Of a stretch of DNA of 64,000 nucleotides, positions 8,793 to 18,344 are shown one piece after another; position 1 is the stretch's first letter, and every line of letters starts with the position of its first letter. Both the position numbers and the translations under genes were made by a program. Source of the DNA: Loktanella sp. D2R18. Lineage in GTDB: Bacteria; Pseudomonadota; Alphaproteobacteria; Rhodobacterales; Rhodobacteraceae. The notes below the pieces were generated by a model. That model did no database searches, was not told the origin of the DNA, and saw only the letters and a program-made list of their open reading frames with translations. The stretch spans positions 248,001 through 312,000 of the forward strand of contig NZ_QOCG01000030.1 in assembly GCF_003318235.1 (NCBI RefSeq). Direction: 5' to 3'.

Positions 8793-9665
8793 TTGGGCAG
8801 CGGAAAGTCAACGTCGATCGCCGCTTTCGAAAATGCGGGGTGGAGTGTCCGCCAATATGACCGCAAAACTGATGATATGACCCGCGCGGCGATGGGCGCG
8901 GATGTCATTGTCAACGGGTTGAACCCGCCCAACTATCACAACTGGTCACTGCTCATCCCTCAGATAACTGCGCAGGTTATCACAGCCGCAAAGGCCAGTG
9001 GGGCGACCGTGATTGTTCCGGCCAATCTCTATAACTTTGGCGATAATCCTGGCACGCTTGATGAAAACACCCCACACCGCCCAAACACGCGCAAAGGTGA
9101 AATTCGGGTCGCGATGGAAAAAACATATGCTGAATCTGGCGTGCAAACGATCCTGCTACGCGCTGGAAACTTTATCGACCCCAATGGCAATGGCGATATC
9201 ATGAGTGTCGCAACCATGCGCAAAAGTAAACTGACAAGCATGGGACCGCCCGCAACGTTGCAAGCCTATTGCTACACACCTGATTGGGCCCGCGCGGCGG
9301 TCATGCTCGCCGAGCAGCGTCATCAGTTGGATACCTTTGAAGATATCCCGTTTCCCGGACATGCGTTCACAAACGATCAGTTAAAGGACGCGCTCGAAAC
9401 TCACGTTGGTCGATCCATTAAACTGACTACATTTCCGTGGTGGGTGATGCGACTATTGTCACCCGTTTGGGAGCTTGCGCGCGAAATGAAAGAAATGCGT
9501 TATCTCTACGCCATGCCCCATCAAGTTTCGGCGACGAAGTTCAACAGTATTTTGCCGGATTTCAAAGCCACGGATATTGCAACCGTCATGTATGCGGGCT
9601 TACCGCGCGATATCTACCCAGACGAGCCAATGAGGGCCCGCACCCAAACTCCGGTCAAGCAGTGA
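8793..9665 (+). CDS. NAD(P)-binding epimerase-like protein, N-terminus degraded
   Basis: The protein resembles atypical short-chain dehydrogenases/NAD-dependent epimerases, with VIVNGLNPPNYHNW and VIVPANLYNFGD stretches and the catalytic-region equivalents following. The expected N-terminal beta strand and GxxGxxG start are not cleanly present. The first candidate start is a TTG at 8793, giving only GSGKSTSIAAFENAGW before the second strand. The frame is open upstream only to a TGA at 8754-8756 and contains no ATG or GTG. Either translation begins at an unusual codon near 8760 or the 5' end has been lost. It is divergent from leuB. The rest, about 290 residues, looks intact. Confidence 0.65.
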   Translation: MGSGKSTSIAAFENAGWSVRQYDRKTDDMTRAAMGADVIVNGLNPPNYHNWSLLIPQITAQVITAAKASGATVIVPANLYNFGDNPGTLDENTPHRPNTRKGEIRVAMEKTYAESGVQTILLRAGNFIDPNGNGDIMSVATMRKSKLTSMGPPATLQAYCYTPDWARAAVMLAEQRHQLDTFEDIPFPGHAFTNDQLKDALETHVGRSIKLTTFPWWVMRLLSPVWELAREMKEMRYLYAMPHQVSATKFNSILPDFKATDIATVMYAGLPRDIYPDEPMRARTQTPVKQ

Positions 9666-10715
9666 CGGGTCATCAGGCGCAGGCATGTAAACGCCTGCGT
9701 CAACCACTCTCCAATCTTGCGAGGGCAGCACATAACTGACCCGCAGCGCCCCCAATTCTGGCCGATCAGACCACGCGGCAGTGGCAATTCCAGGCAAGGG
9801 GTCTTGCAGCCGCGGATCGGCCAAAAATGCGGCCATCGCAGACCGCAACCCATCGCCAGCCAACGGGTCAAGATTGGCATTGCCCGCAATCACGAAGCTG
9901 CTGGGCGGCGGGCCGTAAGCCCCGTCAAATACATGCGTCCACAGGCGCAGCTCGTCCCGATTGCGCAGCCCGTTACGATCCTCGGGGCCATCAAAGACCG
10001 GGGGCGTCGCCGCGAACGCCAAAACATGCACTGGGCCGTCGGCCAACATGACAGGCACAATCCAATGGCTGGTTGACGAAAGCCGCTGAACCGCTGCTAC
10101 ATCTGCAGGCATGGGCGGCAATGTCGCGCCGGGCAGGTCGCGCCATAGAATATCTGATAAATCCGTCACCTCCCCAAGTGGAAACTGCGACAATATCGCG
10201 ATTCCGCCGTCGCCAGAAAACGTACCGTATCCTTGCGCGTCGCGCGCCTCGCCCAGATGATTGTTCCCATCAAGATCCTGTCCTGTCGGCAGTCCAGCGT
10301 TTGAGGGCCCCGCAAATTGATAGGCATAGTCGGCCCCCAACAATCCTGCAAAAGCCGCGAGCGCAAGACCGTCACGGTCGTAGTCAATATCGGTCAGCAC
10401 AAGCACGTCAGGATCGATGTCAGTGATCACCTGCGCAATTTCTGCGATTTGCGAGTCTTCGCCTTTTTCGATGTCACGCAATAATAGGCCGGGGCCCGCA
10501 CGGCTGAGCGGGGCCGCATATGTCGCAATGCGGAGCGTTTCTGCAAGGCTCGCCTGTGGCGAACCAATCAGGGTTAGCCCATATAATGCCCAGATGAGGC
10601 AGTGCGTTGTGATGCCGCATTTCGTTGCATACGGATCATTTGCGCGACACGGCTGAGTGCGACGCCGCGCATCAAAATACTTGCAGGCAAAAAGGCCCAT
10701 GCGGCAACCATCCAA
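9600..10715 (-). CDS. Exported endonuclease/exonuclease/phosphatase family protein
   Basis: The mature part from about 10535 downward starts ETLRIATYAAPLSRAGPG and has the features of the EEP fold: DPDVLVLTDIDYD near the first acidic site, GDGGIAILSQFPL, a VIAGNANLDPLAG site where NxD is expected, and a C-terminal LGAGPHWLVWVDI where the catalytic His lies. Proteins of this type in Rhodobacteraceae are secreted and of unknown substrate. The signal peptide LIWALYGLTLIGSPQASLA has no ATG, GTG or TTG close before it; the only in-frame ATGs lie deep inside the upstream membrane-protein gene. Start at 10715 is thus formal, and the true one is uncertain. Its 3' end overlaps the convergent epimerase-like gene by 66 bases. 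Confidence 0.75.
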   Translation of the reverse strand: MDGCRMGLFACKYFDARRRTQPCRANDPYATKCGITTHCLIWALYGLTLIGSPQASLAETLRIATYAAPLSRAGPGLLLRDIEKGEDSQIAEIAQVITDIDPDVLVLTDIDYDRDGLALAAFAGLLGADYAYQFAGPSNAGLPTGQDLDGNNHLGEARDAQGYGTFSGDGGIAILSQFPLGEVTDLSDILWRDLPGATLPPMPADVAAVQRLSSTSHWIVPVMLADGPVHVLAFAATPPVFDGPEDRNGLRNRDELRLWTHVFDGAYGPPPSSFVIAGNANLDPLAGDGLRSAMAAFLADPRLQDPLPGIATAAWSDRPELGALRVSYVLPSQDWRVVDAGVYMPAPDDPSLLDRSLGAGPHWLVWVDIAR

Positions 10716-11428
10716 AGCAGCGTATGCATATCATCCAAACGAACAGGCGTGCCAAAGCTCGCAAAGAGCTTGAGCACAGCCGGTACCAAGAATGGCAGCA
10801 AGAACCCTAATATAACGTTAATGCGGCCGTCTCGCTCCAGCCGTTCGACAACGTCACCGCCTGCCGAATTGAAGGTCGGCAAGTTTACCCAAACATTAAA
10901 CGGCCCTTCGCGGCGCGGCCATTGCTGCAGCCTTAAAACGATCACAAACCAGATGATAGCAAAGGCCGAGATCATATAGCTTAGCCCAGCCCCGTCACGC
11001 ACACGGGCCACCATCTGCGCAGAGGTATCTTGCGGCAACATCAAAACCATGAGCCGCACTGGCGAATAGGGAAAATCAGCCGCAGCACCGATGCCCGCCC
11101 CCGCTTGCTGAAAAAGCTCAGTGATCCCCGAGGGGCTGACATAACCCCGAAATACCATCGACAGGCACAGAACTGTGGCAAATAGGGTTGTAAAGCGCAC
11201 CCGATTAAACGGTGGCGCTTCACGAAATTCAATGATGCTCGGACTGGCAGAACTATATTCAGCGATCGTAAAGATTGCAGCGAAAATAGCAAAAAGCACA
11301 ACGATTTGAAGATTGTCCTGCGCGTCGCGCGGCAGCAGAAGCGCGGGCATCACGACAAGTATCACGACCATAAAGGCACGTATGATTGCACCTGATAGGC
11401 GGGTAAACACGCTGATCAATCCCCTCAT
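10574..11428 (-). CDS. Conserved multi-spanning membrane protein, function unknown
   Basis: A 284-residue protein with about six hydrophobic segments: one at the N-terminus (AFMVVILVVMPALLLP), a second near residue 45, a third near 85, then near 165, and two close together from about residue 210 to 255. A soluble loop between segments three and four carries YSPVRLMVLMLPQDTSAQM. I recognise it only as a Rhodobacteraceae type of protein and know no function. It overlaps the following exported EEP-type gene and they are probably cotranscribed. No enzyme motif is visible. Confidence 0.75.
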   Translation of the reverse strand: MRGLISVFTRLSGAIIRAFMVVILVVMPALLLPRDAQDNLQIVVLFAIFAAIFTIAEYSSASPSIIEFREAPPFNRVRFTTLFATVLCLSMVFRGYVSPSGITELFQQAGAGIGAAADFPYSPVRLMVLMLPQDTSAQMVARVRDGAGLSYMISAFAIIWFVIVLRLQQWPRREGPFNVWVNLPTFNSAGGDVVERLERDGRINVILGFLLPFLVPAVLKLFASFGTPVRLDDMHTLLWMVAAWAFLPASILMRGVALSRVAQMIRMQRNAASQRTASSGHYMG

Positions 11429-11639
11429 AGATCTAGCGATTAAATCTCGCTACGTATTGTACGCAGATTGCATTTTATTATGCAACTTCAACATAGTATC
11501 TATCCGAAGTACATGCGGATATTTTTAAAAGCCTCAGTCCCAATGGGCATTCATGTAAGAAGCCCCTAAAAACCACATTATCCACGAAGTGTCACGAATT
11601 TGAAGAATTATGCAATGAAATTCATGCATTGTCTCTAAA

Positions 11640-11668
11640 ATAGAAAAGGCCGCGACGTTTCGCGGCCT
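11640..11668 (-). terminator. Terminator of leuC-leuD
   Basis: AGGCCGCGA / TCGCGGCCT with a CGTT loop; on the minus strand it is followed by TTTTCTATTTT. It lies 23 bases beyond the leuD stop. Confidence 0.8.
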
Positions 11669-11691
11669 CTTCAAAAACAATTAAAAGCGGA

Positions 11692-12297
11692 TCACACCCA
11701 CGGGCGCTCTGCGGCTGCTGTGGCTTCAAAGCTGTCAATTGCAGCCACTTTTTCGAGCGACAACCCAATGTCATCCAACCCGTTAAGCAAGCAGTGTTTC
11801 TTGAACGCATCCACCTCAAAGCTAAACACATCGCCATCTGATGACGTGATGGTTTGCGCTTCAAGATCAACTTCGATCCGCGCGTTTGAACCTTTTTCAG
11901 CGTCTTTCATCAACACATCCACCTGTTCTTGTGACAGCGCAATTGGCAAGATGCCGTTCTTAAAGCAGTTATTGTAGAAGATATCTGCGAACGATGTTGA
12001 AATCACGCAAGTGATCCCGAAATCTGCAATCGCCCAAGGCGCGTGTTCGCGCGACGAGCCGCAGCCAAAGTTGTCGCCAGCGACAAGAATTTGCGCGTCG
12101 CGGTACTGTGGCTTGTTGAGCACAAAATCAGCGATTTCCGTGCCGTCACGATCAAACCGCATTTCATCAAACAGGTTCGCACCAAGGCCCGAGCGTTTGA
12201 TGGTTTTCAAAAACTGCTTGGGAATGATCATATCGGTGTCGATGTTGACCAATGGCAGTGGCGCAGCGATGCCGCTCAGTGTGGTGAATTTTTCCAT
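11692..12297 (-). CDS. leuD: 3-isopropylmalate dehydratase small subunit
   Basis: LeuD is the small subunit of isopropylmalate isomerase and, with LeuC, converts 2- to 3-isopropylmalate in leucine synthesis. The 201-residue protein starts [20 protein letters not shown] and has the swivel-domain motif [14 protein letters not shown] near residue 72. The start ATG overlaps the leuC stop as TAATG, so the genes are translationally coupled. A strong terminator follows. No anomalies. Confidence 0.97.
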   Translation of the reverse strand: MEKFTTLSGIAAPLPLVNIDTDMIIPKQFLKTIKRSGLGANLFDEMRFDRDGTEIADFVLNKPQYRDAQILVAGDNFGCGSSREHAPWAIADFGITCVISTSFADIFYNNCFKNGILPIALSQEQVDVLMKDAEKGSNARIEVDLEAQTITSSDGDVFSFEVDAFKKHCLLNGLDDIGLSLEKVAAIDSFEATAAAERPWV

Positions 12298-13703
12298 TAG
12301 TTCATCTCCCGGATATCGGTCAGGTGACCAGTGATTGCAGCGGCTGCGGCCATTGCGGGTGACATCAGGTGTGTGCGCCCTTGATAGCCTTGGCGGCCTT
12401 CAAAGTTGCGATTGGATGTTGATGCACAGCGTTCGCCCGGCGCCAATTGGTCAGGGTTCATCGCAAGGCACATGGAACAGCCCGCAAGCCGCCATTCAAA
12501 TCCCGCATCGATAAAGATTTGGGCGATGCCTTCTTCTTCGGCTTGGGCACGCACCAGACCAGAACCGGGTACGACCATTGCGCGCATCCCCTCTTTGATT
12601 TTTTTGCCTTTCAGCACAGCGGCCGCAGCGCGGAAATCTTCAATCCGGCCGTTGGTGCAAGAGCCGATAAACACCGTGTCGATTTTGATGTCGGACAGTT
12701 TTTGACCAACTTCCAGCCCCATATACTCAATTGAACGCTGCACAGCCCCGGCTTTACCGCCCTCAAAGCTGCTTGGATCAGGAACCACACCAGTGATCGG
12801 CAGCACGTCTTCGGGTGATGTCCCCCATGTGACCAGTGGTGCGATATCTTCGCCACGGATGGTCAGGACTTTGTCAAAATGCGCGCCTTCGTCAGTGTAA
12901 AGCGTTTTCCAATATTCCAACGCCGCGTCCCAATCCGCACCTTTTGGCGCATGTGGGCGACCCTTACAGTAGGCGTATGTGGTCTCATCGGGGGCGATCA
13001 GACCAGCGCGTGCGCCGCCCTCGATGGCCATGTTACAGACCGTCATCCGACCTTCCATTGACAGGCTTTGGATGGCTTCACCGCAATATTCAATCACATA
13101 GCCAGTTCCGCCAGCAGTACCAGTTTCGCCGATCACAGCCATCGTGATGTCTTTGGCGGTCACACCAGGCGCAAGTTTGCCGGTGATCTCAACTTTCATG
13201 TTTTTGGACTTTTTCTGGATCAGCGTTTGCGTGGCCAGAACATGTTCGACCTCGGAAGTCCCGATCCCATGTGCCAATGACCCAAACGCGCCGTGGGTTG
13301 CTGTGTGGCTGTCCCCACAAACGACCGTCATGCCGGGCAAGGTCCACCCCTGTTCAGGGCCAACAATATGCACAACGCCCTGACGGACATCGGACACAGG
13401 GTAATAGTGCAGGCCAAATTCTTTGGCGTTTGTATCAAGTGCGGCAACCTGAATACGGCTGTCTTCAGTCATTGTGGCCGCATTCGCACGGTCCAATGTC
13501 GTCGGCACGTTGTGATCAGGCACCGCGATCGTCTTTTCTGGCGCACGTACTGTGCGGCCAGCCATGCGCAAGCCTTCAAAGGCCTGCGGGCTGGTCACTT
13601 CGTGAACCAAGTGGCGGTCAATATAAAGCAAGCATGTGCCGTCGTCAGCTTCGTGTGCGACATGCGCATCCCAGATTTTATCATAGAGCGTTTTGGGGGA
13701 CAT
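12297..13703 (-). CDS. leuC: 3-isopropylmalate dehydratase large subunit
   Basis: LeuC carries the 4Fe-4S cluster of isopropylmalate isomerase. The 468-residue protein begins [16 protein letters not shown], and the cluster cysteines lie in FIGSCTNGR (about residue 350) and [10 protein letters not shown] (about residues 410-413); [15 protein letters not shown] holds substrate-binding residues. I chose the ATG at 13703, which is preceded by GGGAGAGGAC; the open frame runs six codons further. It forms an operon with leuD. The 198-base region upstream holds no visible leader peptide with a Leu-codon run, so classical attenuation is not supported. Confidence 0.97.
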   Translation of the reverse strand: MSPKTLYDKIWDAHVAHEADDGTCLLYIDRHLVHEVTSPQAFEGLRMAGRTVRAPEKTIAVPDHNVPTTLDRANAATMTEDSRIQVAALDTNAKEFGLHYYPVSDVRQGVVHIVGPEQGWTLPGMTVVCGDSHTATHGAFGSLAHGIGTSEVEHVLATQTLIQKKSKNMKVEITGKLAPGVTAKDITMAVIGETGTAGGTGYVIEYCGEAIQSLSMEGRMTVCNMAIEGGARAGLIAPDETTYAYCKGRPHAPKGADWDAALEYWKTLYTDEGAHFDKVLTIRGEDIAPLVTWGTSPEDVLPITGVVPDPSSFEGGKAGAVQRSIEYMGLEVGQKLSDIKIDTVFIGSCTNGRIEDFRAAAAVLKGKKIKEGMRAMVVPGSGLVRAQAEEEGIAQIFIDAGFEWRLAGCSMCLAMNPDQLAPGERCASTSNRNFEGRQGYQGRTHLMSPAMAAAAAITGHLTDIREMN

Positions 13704-13901
13704 TGTCCTCTCCCGTATCAAATTTTCAGATGTCTTCAGGCGTGCGGAATTGGCAAGGGGATTAACCCTTAGCTAGTATCGTGCAGCTCGCGCCGTAAAA
13801 CCGCCAAGGCAGCCGGGCACGGTCATCCATGTCAAAAACCTGTTTCATAACGGGTCAAATACACATGGAAGCGCCTTCTCGCAAGGGTCAGGCGGTCAAA
13901 T

Positions 13902-14842
13902 TCAGGCGATTGCAGCCATTGTTGCCTCTGCATCGAAGAGGTCAGCTTCTTCGGTTGAAACAACCGAGACATTCGTTGCGTCAAGCTGATCCGTTGTAAC
14001 ACCTTTCAAGAAAGCAACCGCACCTTCGAAATCACCGGGGACATCACCAGAACCAGTGTAAACGGCTTCGACCATAACGCCATTCACCCCATCGACCGTG
14101 GTTTGCGTCAACGTGACATCGACATCCGGTAATGTGCCGCCCTCTGGCACATGATCCAACGTCAATGTGAGCGTATCCCGGCCTGGATCAAAATCTTCGA
14201 TGGTCGCAGAGGTCAATTGATCATCGGTGACATTGGCCAGCACATAGAAATCATCGCCATCGCCCGCGCCGGCAGTCAATGAGGCTGAACCGGTCACGAG
14301 AACCAGATCGTCTGACCCATCCTCACCGTCAGCCGTGCCATCGCCGCCCCAAATATAAATCGTATCATCACCGTCGCCGCCAGTGATCGTATCTGTCGCC
14401 TGCAACGCGGGGACAATCACGCCACCTTCGTCACGAGAATCAAACCCGCCGAAAATGGTGTCATCTCCGTCCTGCCCGCCAAGCCGATCAGACCCATAGC
14501 CCCCGTCGATGATATCGTTACCGTCGCCACCAAACACGCGGTCGCCACCAACTTGGCCTACAGCTCGTCATTGCCGGGGCTGCCAATGATCCAATCGCGC
14601 CCGTCACCACCATAAACGACATCGTCGCCTTCGCCCGGACGAATTTCGTCGTCACCGGCCCCGCCGTCAATTATGTCATCGCCCGCCCAACCACGAATGA
14701 TGTCGTCACCGTCGGTCCCCGAAATTTCGTCAGCGCCACTTGTGCCAGTGATTTCGCCGTCTGTTTCATCATCTTCATCGTCTTCTACCGACAACATGAT
14801 CACGCCAAAGGTCGCCAGCAATACGGCCAAAGTAATATACAT
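13902..14842 (-). pseudogene. RTX-type calcium-binding protein gene with a frameshift
   Basis: The N-terminal part (14558-14842) has a membrane anchor or signal segment, MYITLAVLLATFGVIML, an acidic linker, and RTX repeats such as GDDIIDGGAGDDEIRPG. It ends at a TAG at 14558-14560. One missing base there restores the second part (13902-14537), which continues with GGDGNDIIDGGYGSDR and ends in a beta-rich acidic domain. Together they would encode about 313 residues with at least seven GGxGxDxUx-like nonapeptides, which bind calcium. Such proteins usually stay at the surface or are secreted by type I systems; no transporter gene is near. The lesion may be a real mutation or a base-call error. 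Confidence 0.75.
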
Positions 14843-14974
14843 AAAAACACCCTATAGGTGAATAACTTTATGCTTTTGTTAACCTTACGCTTGTCACACA
14901 GCAAGCCTTAACATTGCCCAGCTTGCCCGACCGCCCATGGCGTGCAAGACTGGCGCAAAACATGGTAGATTGAC

Positions 14975-16318
14975 ATGGCAGGGCATAGCGACGGACCAGA
15001 AACAACGGACAGCCTTTCAGGGGATGCGCAGTTGGAGCAGGTTCTTACAATTGGCAACGATCTGTTCGCCTATGTCAGCCAATTTGCCGACGGATTTATC
15101 CGCCCGTGGAATATCTATCAGCTTGGGATCGCGCTTGGGCTTTTTGTCTTGGCGCATGTGCTTCGGGCCGCGCTAGGGCCGCGGATCAGGGCGTGGATGG
15201 CCGCGCGTGAAAACTGGCCGAAATGGCGTATTCGTATTCTTGTGGTGATCAATCAACGGCTGCGCGCGATCTTTTTTGTGGCGTTGATTTGGCTCACCAT
15301 ATTTGTGATGCGAGAGGTCACATGGAACAGCCGCAGTTACCTGCTTGGGATCATTGGCACGCTTGCTTTTGCATGGCTCGCGGTTGTCTTTGCCACCCGG
15401 CTCATCAAGAGTCCGCTATTACGCAAAACCGTCCGCTATGGGGCTTGGACCTATGTCAGCCTGCGCATATTGGGGCTGCTTGCGCCCACTGAACGGCTGC
15501 TCAATAGCGCAGGGTTCACTGTGGGCGAGATCAGGTTTTCGATGCTCTTGCTAGTGCAATCATTGGTCATTCTTGGTGTGCTCATCAGCGTGGCACGGTT
15601 CTTTACGGCAACGACAGCGAACCGGGTGCGCGCCAACCCTGACATCAGCCCATCGATGCAGGTGCTCATCATTAAGGGCCTACAAATCGTAATCTATAGC
15701 GCTGCATTCTACTTCGGCGTCCAAGCACTTGGGATTGACCTGACCGGGCTTGCGGTGCTGTCAGGTGCGATTGGTGTGGGCCTCGGCTTTGGTTTGCAAA
15801 AGGTCGTGTCAAACCTTGTGTCGGGCGTGATTATCTTGCTGGATAAATCCATCAAACCGGGTGATGTAATCAGCCTTGGCGAAACCTTTGGGTGGATCAA
15901 CGCGCTTGGCGCGCGTTATGTGTCTGTTGTCACCCGTGACGGCAAAGAATACCTGATCCCGAACGAAGATCTGATCACTGGGCAAGTGGTAAACTGGTCG
16001 CATTCCAACGAATTTGTGCGGCTCGATATCAATTTCGGAACGTCATATGCGGACAACCCACATGAGGTCCGCAAGATCGCCATCGCGGCCGCACAAAGCG
16101 TCGACCGGGTGCTGACTTCGCGCCCAACCGTCTGCCATATCGTCGGGTTTGGCGACAGTTCGGTCGACTACATTCTGCGGTTTTGGATCACCGACCCAAC
16201 AGGCGGTCTCACCAATATCCGGGGCAATGTGTTTCTTGCCCTGTGGGATGCTTTTGCTGAGAATAACATCAGCATCCCGTTCCCGCAGCGCGAGGTGAAA
16301 TTGCTCGACTCTGAATAA
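14975..16318 (+). CDS. MscS family mechanosensitive channel
   Basis: A 447-residue inner-membrane channel that likely opens on membrane tension to release solutes on hypo-osmotic shock. Five or six hydrophobic segments lie between residues 35 and 270. The pore helix region LTGLAVLSGAIGVGLGFGLQ is followed by the MscS beta domain: DKSIKPGDVI, VVTRDGKEYLIPNEDLI and VVNWS, then the cytoplasmic alpha/beta domain. The N-terminal extension before the first helix is hydrophilic and short. It stands alone, divergent from the broken RTX gene. The family contains many paralogues, so no more specific name is given. Confidence 0.9.
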   Translation: MAGHSDGPETTDSLSGDAQLEQVLTIGNDLFAYVSQFADGFIRPWNIYQLGIALGLFVLAHVLRAALGPRIRAWMAARENWPKWRIRILVVINQRLRAIFFVALIWLTIFVMREVTWNSRSYLLGIIGTLAFAWLAVVFATRLIKSPLLRKTVRYGAWTYVSLRILGLLAPTERLLNSAGFTVGEIRFSMLLLVQSLVILGVLISVARFFTATTANRVRANPDISPSMQVLIIKGLQIVIYSAAFYFGVQALGIDLTGLAVLSGAIGVGLGFGLQKVVSNLVSGVIILLDKSIKPGDVISLGETFGWINALGARYVSVVTRDGKEYLIPNEDLITGQVVNWSHSNEFVRLDINFGTSYADNPHEVRKIAIAAAQSVDRVLTSRPTVCHIVGFGDSSVDYILRFWITDPTGGLTNIRGNVFLALWDAFAENNISIPFPQREVKLLDSE

Positions 16319-16461
16319 TCGCGACTAATAATTAGTCCACTTAGGATTGATCGCGGCGAGTTCACGCCGACAACTGCTATCGGAAAAGATCCGCGTTGAT
16401 TGCACCAGTACGATGGTGATCTGCTTAAGATCAGAGGATTCTTTGGGGACGCAAGAATACA

Positions 16462-18081
16462 ATGAACATTATCAAAGCACTGATCTTTGTCGGCCTGTTG
16501 GCGGGCGGATTCATTTTTTTTCAAACGACACAACCCGGCGACTTGACCGCATTTGTCGCGTCCGCGAATGTTGAACACCCTATCGACGCCGAAACGGAAA
16601 CCATCGAAGCCGTCGCCGAAGTTGCCGCTGAAAGTGAAGAAGAGTTTGAGCTCGCGCCTATTGATCAGCTCTATCTTAACGACCTTGTAGCCAATGGGCA
16701 GCGTGATGTCGCCTTTGAATTTGCGTTTGAAATGGGCGATGAACTGACCGAAGCCGATTTTACTGCCATCCAAGGTGTCGGGGCCAATATTGGCGAAGGT
16801 CGTCGGTTCAGCCGGTTCCCGCGCGCGGATTTAAACGGACCGGGTGAATGGGCCACGCATTTCCCGGCCCGCGAAGGCGGTGCAAATTCGACGCAGTGTA
16901 TTGGTTGCCACAACGCACCATTGGCCAATGGTGCAGGGGGGATCGCGTTGAACGTGGTACTGGACCCCGCACACACAGGCGATCCGTCACAGTACCTAGA
17001 ACGCAACACCACACCGCTATTTGCGCTGGCTATCCCACAACGATTGGCCGAAGAAATGAGCCTCGATCTGTACCTGCAGCGCGAGGCAGGACGGATGCAG
17101 GCCTGCACACAAGGCAGTGCAACGACAGTGCTGATCACCAAGGGCGTCACCTTCGGCACGCTGGAATTCACACGGACGACCGAAGCGCCATGTTCTGTCG
17201 CCATCAATACCGCAGGCCTGTCTGGGGTGGACGATGATCTTGTAGTCAAACCCTTTGGCTGGAAAGGCAACGAAGCAACCCTGCGCAGCTTTACCCGTGG
17301 GGCAGCCCATAATGAAATGGGCCTGCAAGGCGTTGAAATGGTTGGCGACGCTGACGGCGATTTCGACGGCGTCACAAACGAACTGAGTGTTGGCGACCTC
17401 ACCGCATTGACGATCTATATGGCCGCATTGGAACGGCCAACCAGCTTAATAGAGCTTGCCGATATCGGCCAAGTGACTTTGGCCGCGGACGATCGGGCGG
17501 CAATCATGACAGGTCAGGAACATTTTGTAACGGTCGGCTGCAACAGCTGCCACACTCAAGAAATGGTCCTGAACGATCCAACTTTCCGTGAACCGAGCCA
17601 AACCCCTGGTTTCTACGACGTCACATTCCCAGATGGCTCGCATCCAGCGGATCGGGGGCTGCGTCCTGATGTGGTGATGTCGTTCGACATGCTCTCAGAC
17701 CCGCCAAACAATCAGGTCACGCTGGCATCAGGCGAAGCCTATCATCTGGGCGCAATCAAGAGCGATGCATCGGGGCGTGGTGTGGTGAATTGGTATACTG
17801 ATTTGAAACGGCACGACATGGGCACAGACCTCGCAGACCCATCTGCCCCCTTAGGGATCGGTGCCGAAATGTTCATGACACGCTCGCTTGCTAGCGTTGG
17901 TTCAACAGGACCATGGCTACATGACGGACGCGCCACCACGTTGAATGAAGCAATCTTGCTGCATGGCGGAGAAGGCGCACAAAGCCGCGATGCCTACGTC
18001 GCACTCCCCGCTGAGAACCAAGAAGAGCTTATCGCATTCTTAGAAAACCTTGTAATCCACAGCACCGAAGAAGAGCACTAA
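16462..18081 (+). CDS. Di-heme cytochrome c oxidoreductase (DHOR family)
   Basis: A 539-residue periplasmic or membrane-tethered protein with an uncleaved or cleavable N-terminal hydrophobic segment (ALIFVGLLAGGFIFF). It has two heme-binding motifs, CIGCH at residues 146-150 and CNSCH at 360-364. It resembles the DUF1111 thiol-oxidoreductase/di-heme peroxidase-like family. Between the hemes a DADGDFDGVTNE loop has the DxDxD...E spacing of an EF-hand-like calcium site. The substrate of this family is not settled. In Roseobacters I would expect partners nearby, but the only downstream gene is an unrelated secreted protein after a terminator. Confidence 0.85.
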   Translation: MNIIKALIFVGLLAGGFIFFQTTQPGDLTAFVASANVEHPIDAETETIEAVAEVAAESEEEFELAPIDQLYLNDLVANGQRDVAFEFAFEMGDELTEADFTAIQGVGANIGEGRRFSRFPRADLNGPGEWATHFPAREGGANSTQCIGCHNAPLANGAGGIALNVVLDPAHTGDPSQYLERNTTPLFALAIPQRLAEEMSLDLYLQREAGRMQACTQGSATTVLITKGVTFGTLEFTRTTEAPCSVAINTAGLSGVDDDLVVKPFGWKGNEATLRSFTRGAAHNEMGLQGVEMVGDADGDFDGVTNELSVGDLTALTIYMAALERPTSLIELADIGQVTLAADDRAAIMTGQEHFVTVGCNSCHTQEMVLNDPTFREPSQTPGFYDVTFPDGSHPADRGLRPDVVMSFDMLSDPPNNQVTLASGEAYHLGAIKSDASGRGVVNWYTDLKRHDMGTDLADPSAPLGIGAEMFMTRSLASVGSTGPWLHDGRATTLNEAILLHGGEGAQSRDAYVALPAENQEELIAFLENLVIHSTEEEH

Positions 18082-18110
18082 GGCGCGCAGCATATCAAAA
18101 TGAAAAAAAG

Positions 18111-18145
18111 CGGCCCGGCTTGAGATCAAAGCCGGGCCGTTTTTG
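18111..18145 (+). terminator. Terminator of the di-heme oxidoreductase gene
   Basis: Perfect 11-base arms CGGCCCGGCTT / AAGCCGGGCCG with a 7-base loop, followed by TTTTT; A-rich sequence before it could let it act on the other strand too. Confidence 0.9.
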
Positions 18146-18344
18146 GTTTCTCGATCTCGAAAAATCATCTTCAGTTAGGCTGCTGGTAAGTGAAATAGGT
18201 GCATTTGAGGCCGAGTAAGACTGAGCGCTCGCGGTTCTGCAAATACCCTACAAACGCGAACGCATTTTGAAGTGTTATCACTTGCGGTTTCCACTTTAAG
18301 TAGCAAAAATCGCAAATACATTTCTGCTCAATAGGTCGATAAAA

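Noticed and set aside
13704..13901. Leucine leader peptide before leuC
   Set aside because: No short ORF with consecutive Leu codons and no attenuator pair are visible.
16671..17402. Long minus-strand frame opposite the di-heme oxidoreductase
   Set aside because: The real gene on the plus strand has both heme motifs; the shadow is Ser/Arg/Pro-rich without family features.
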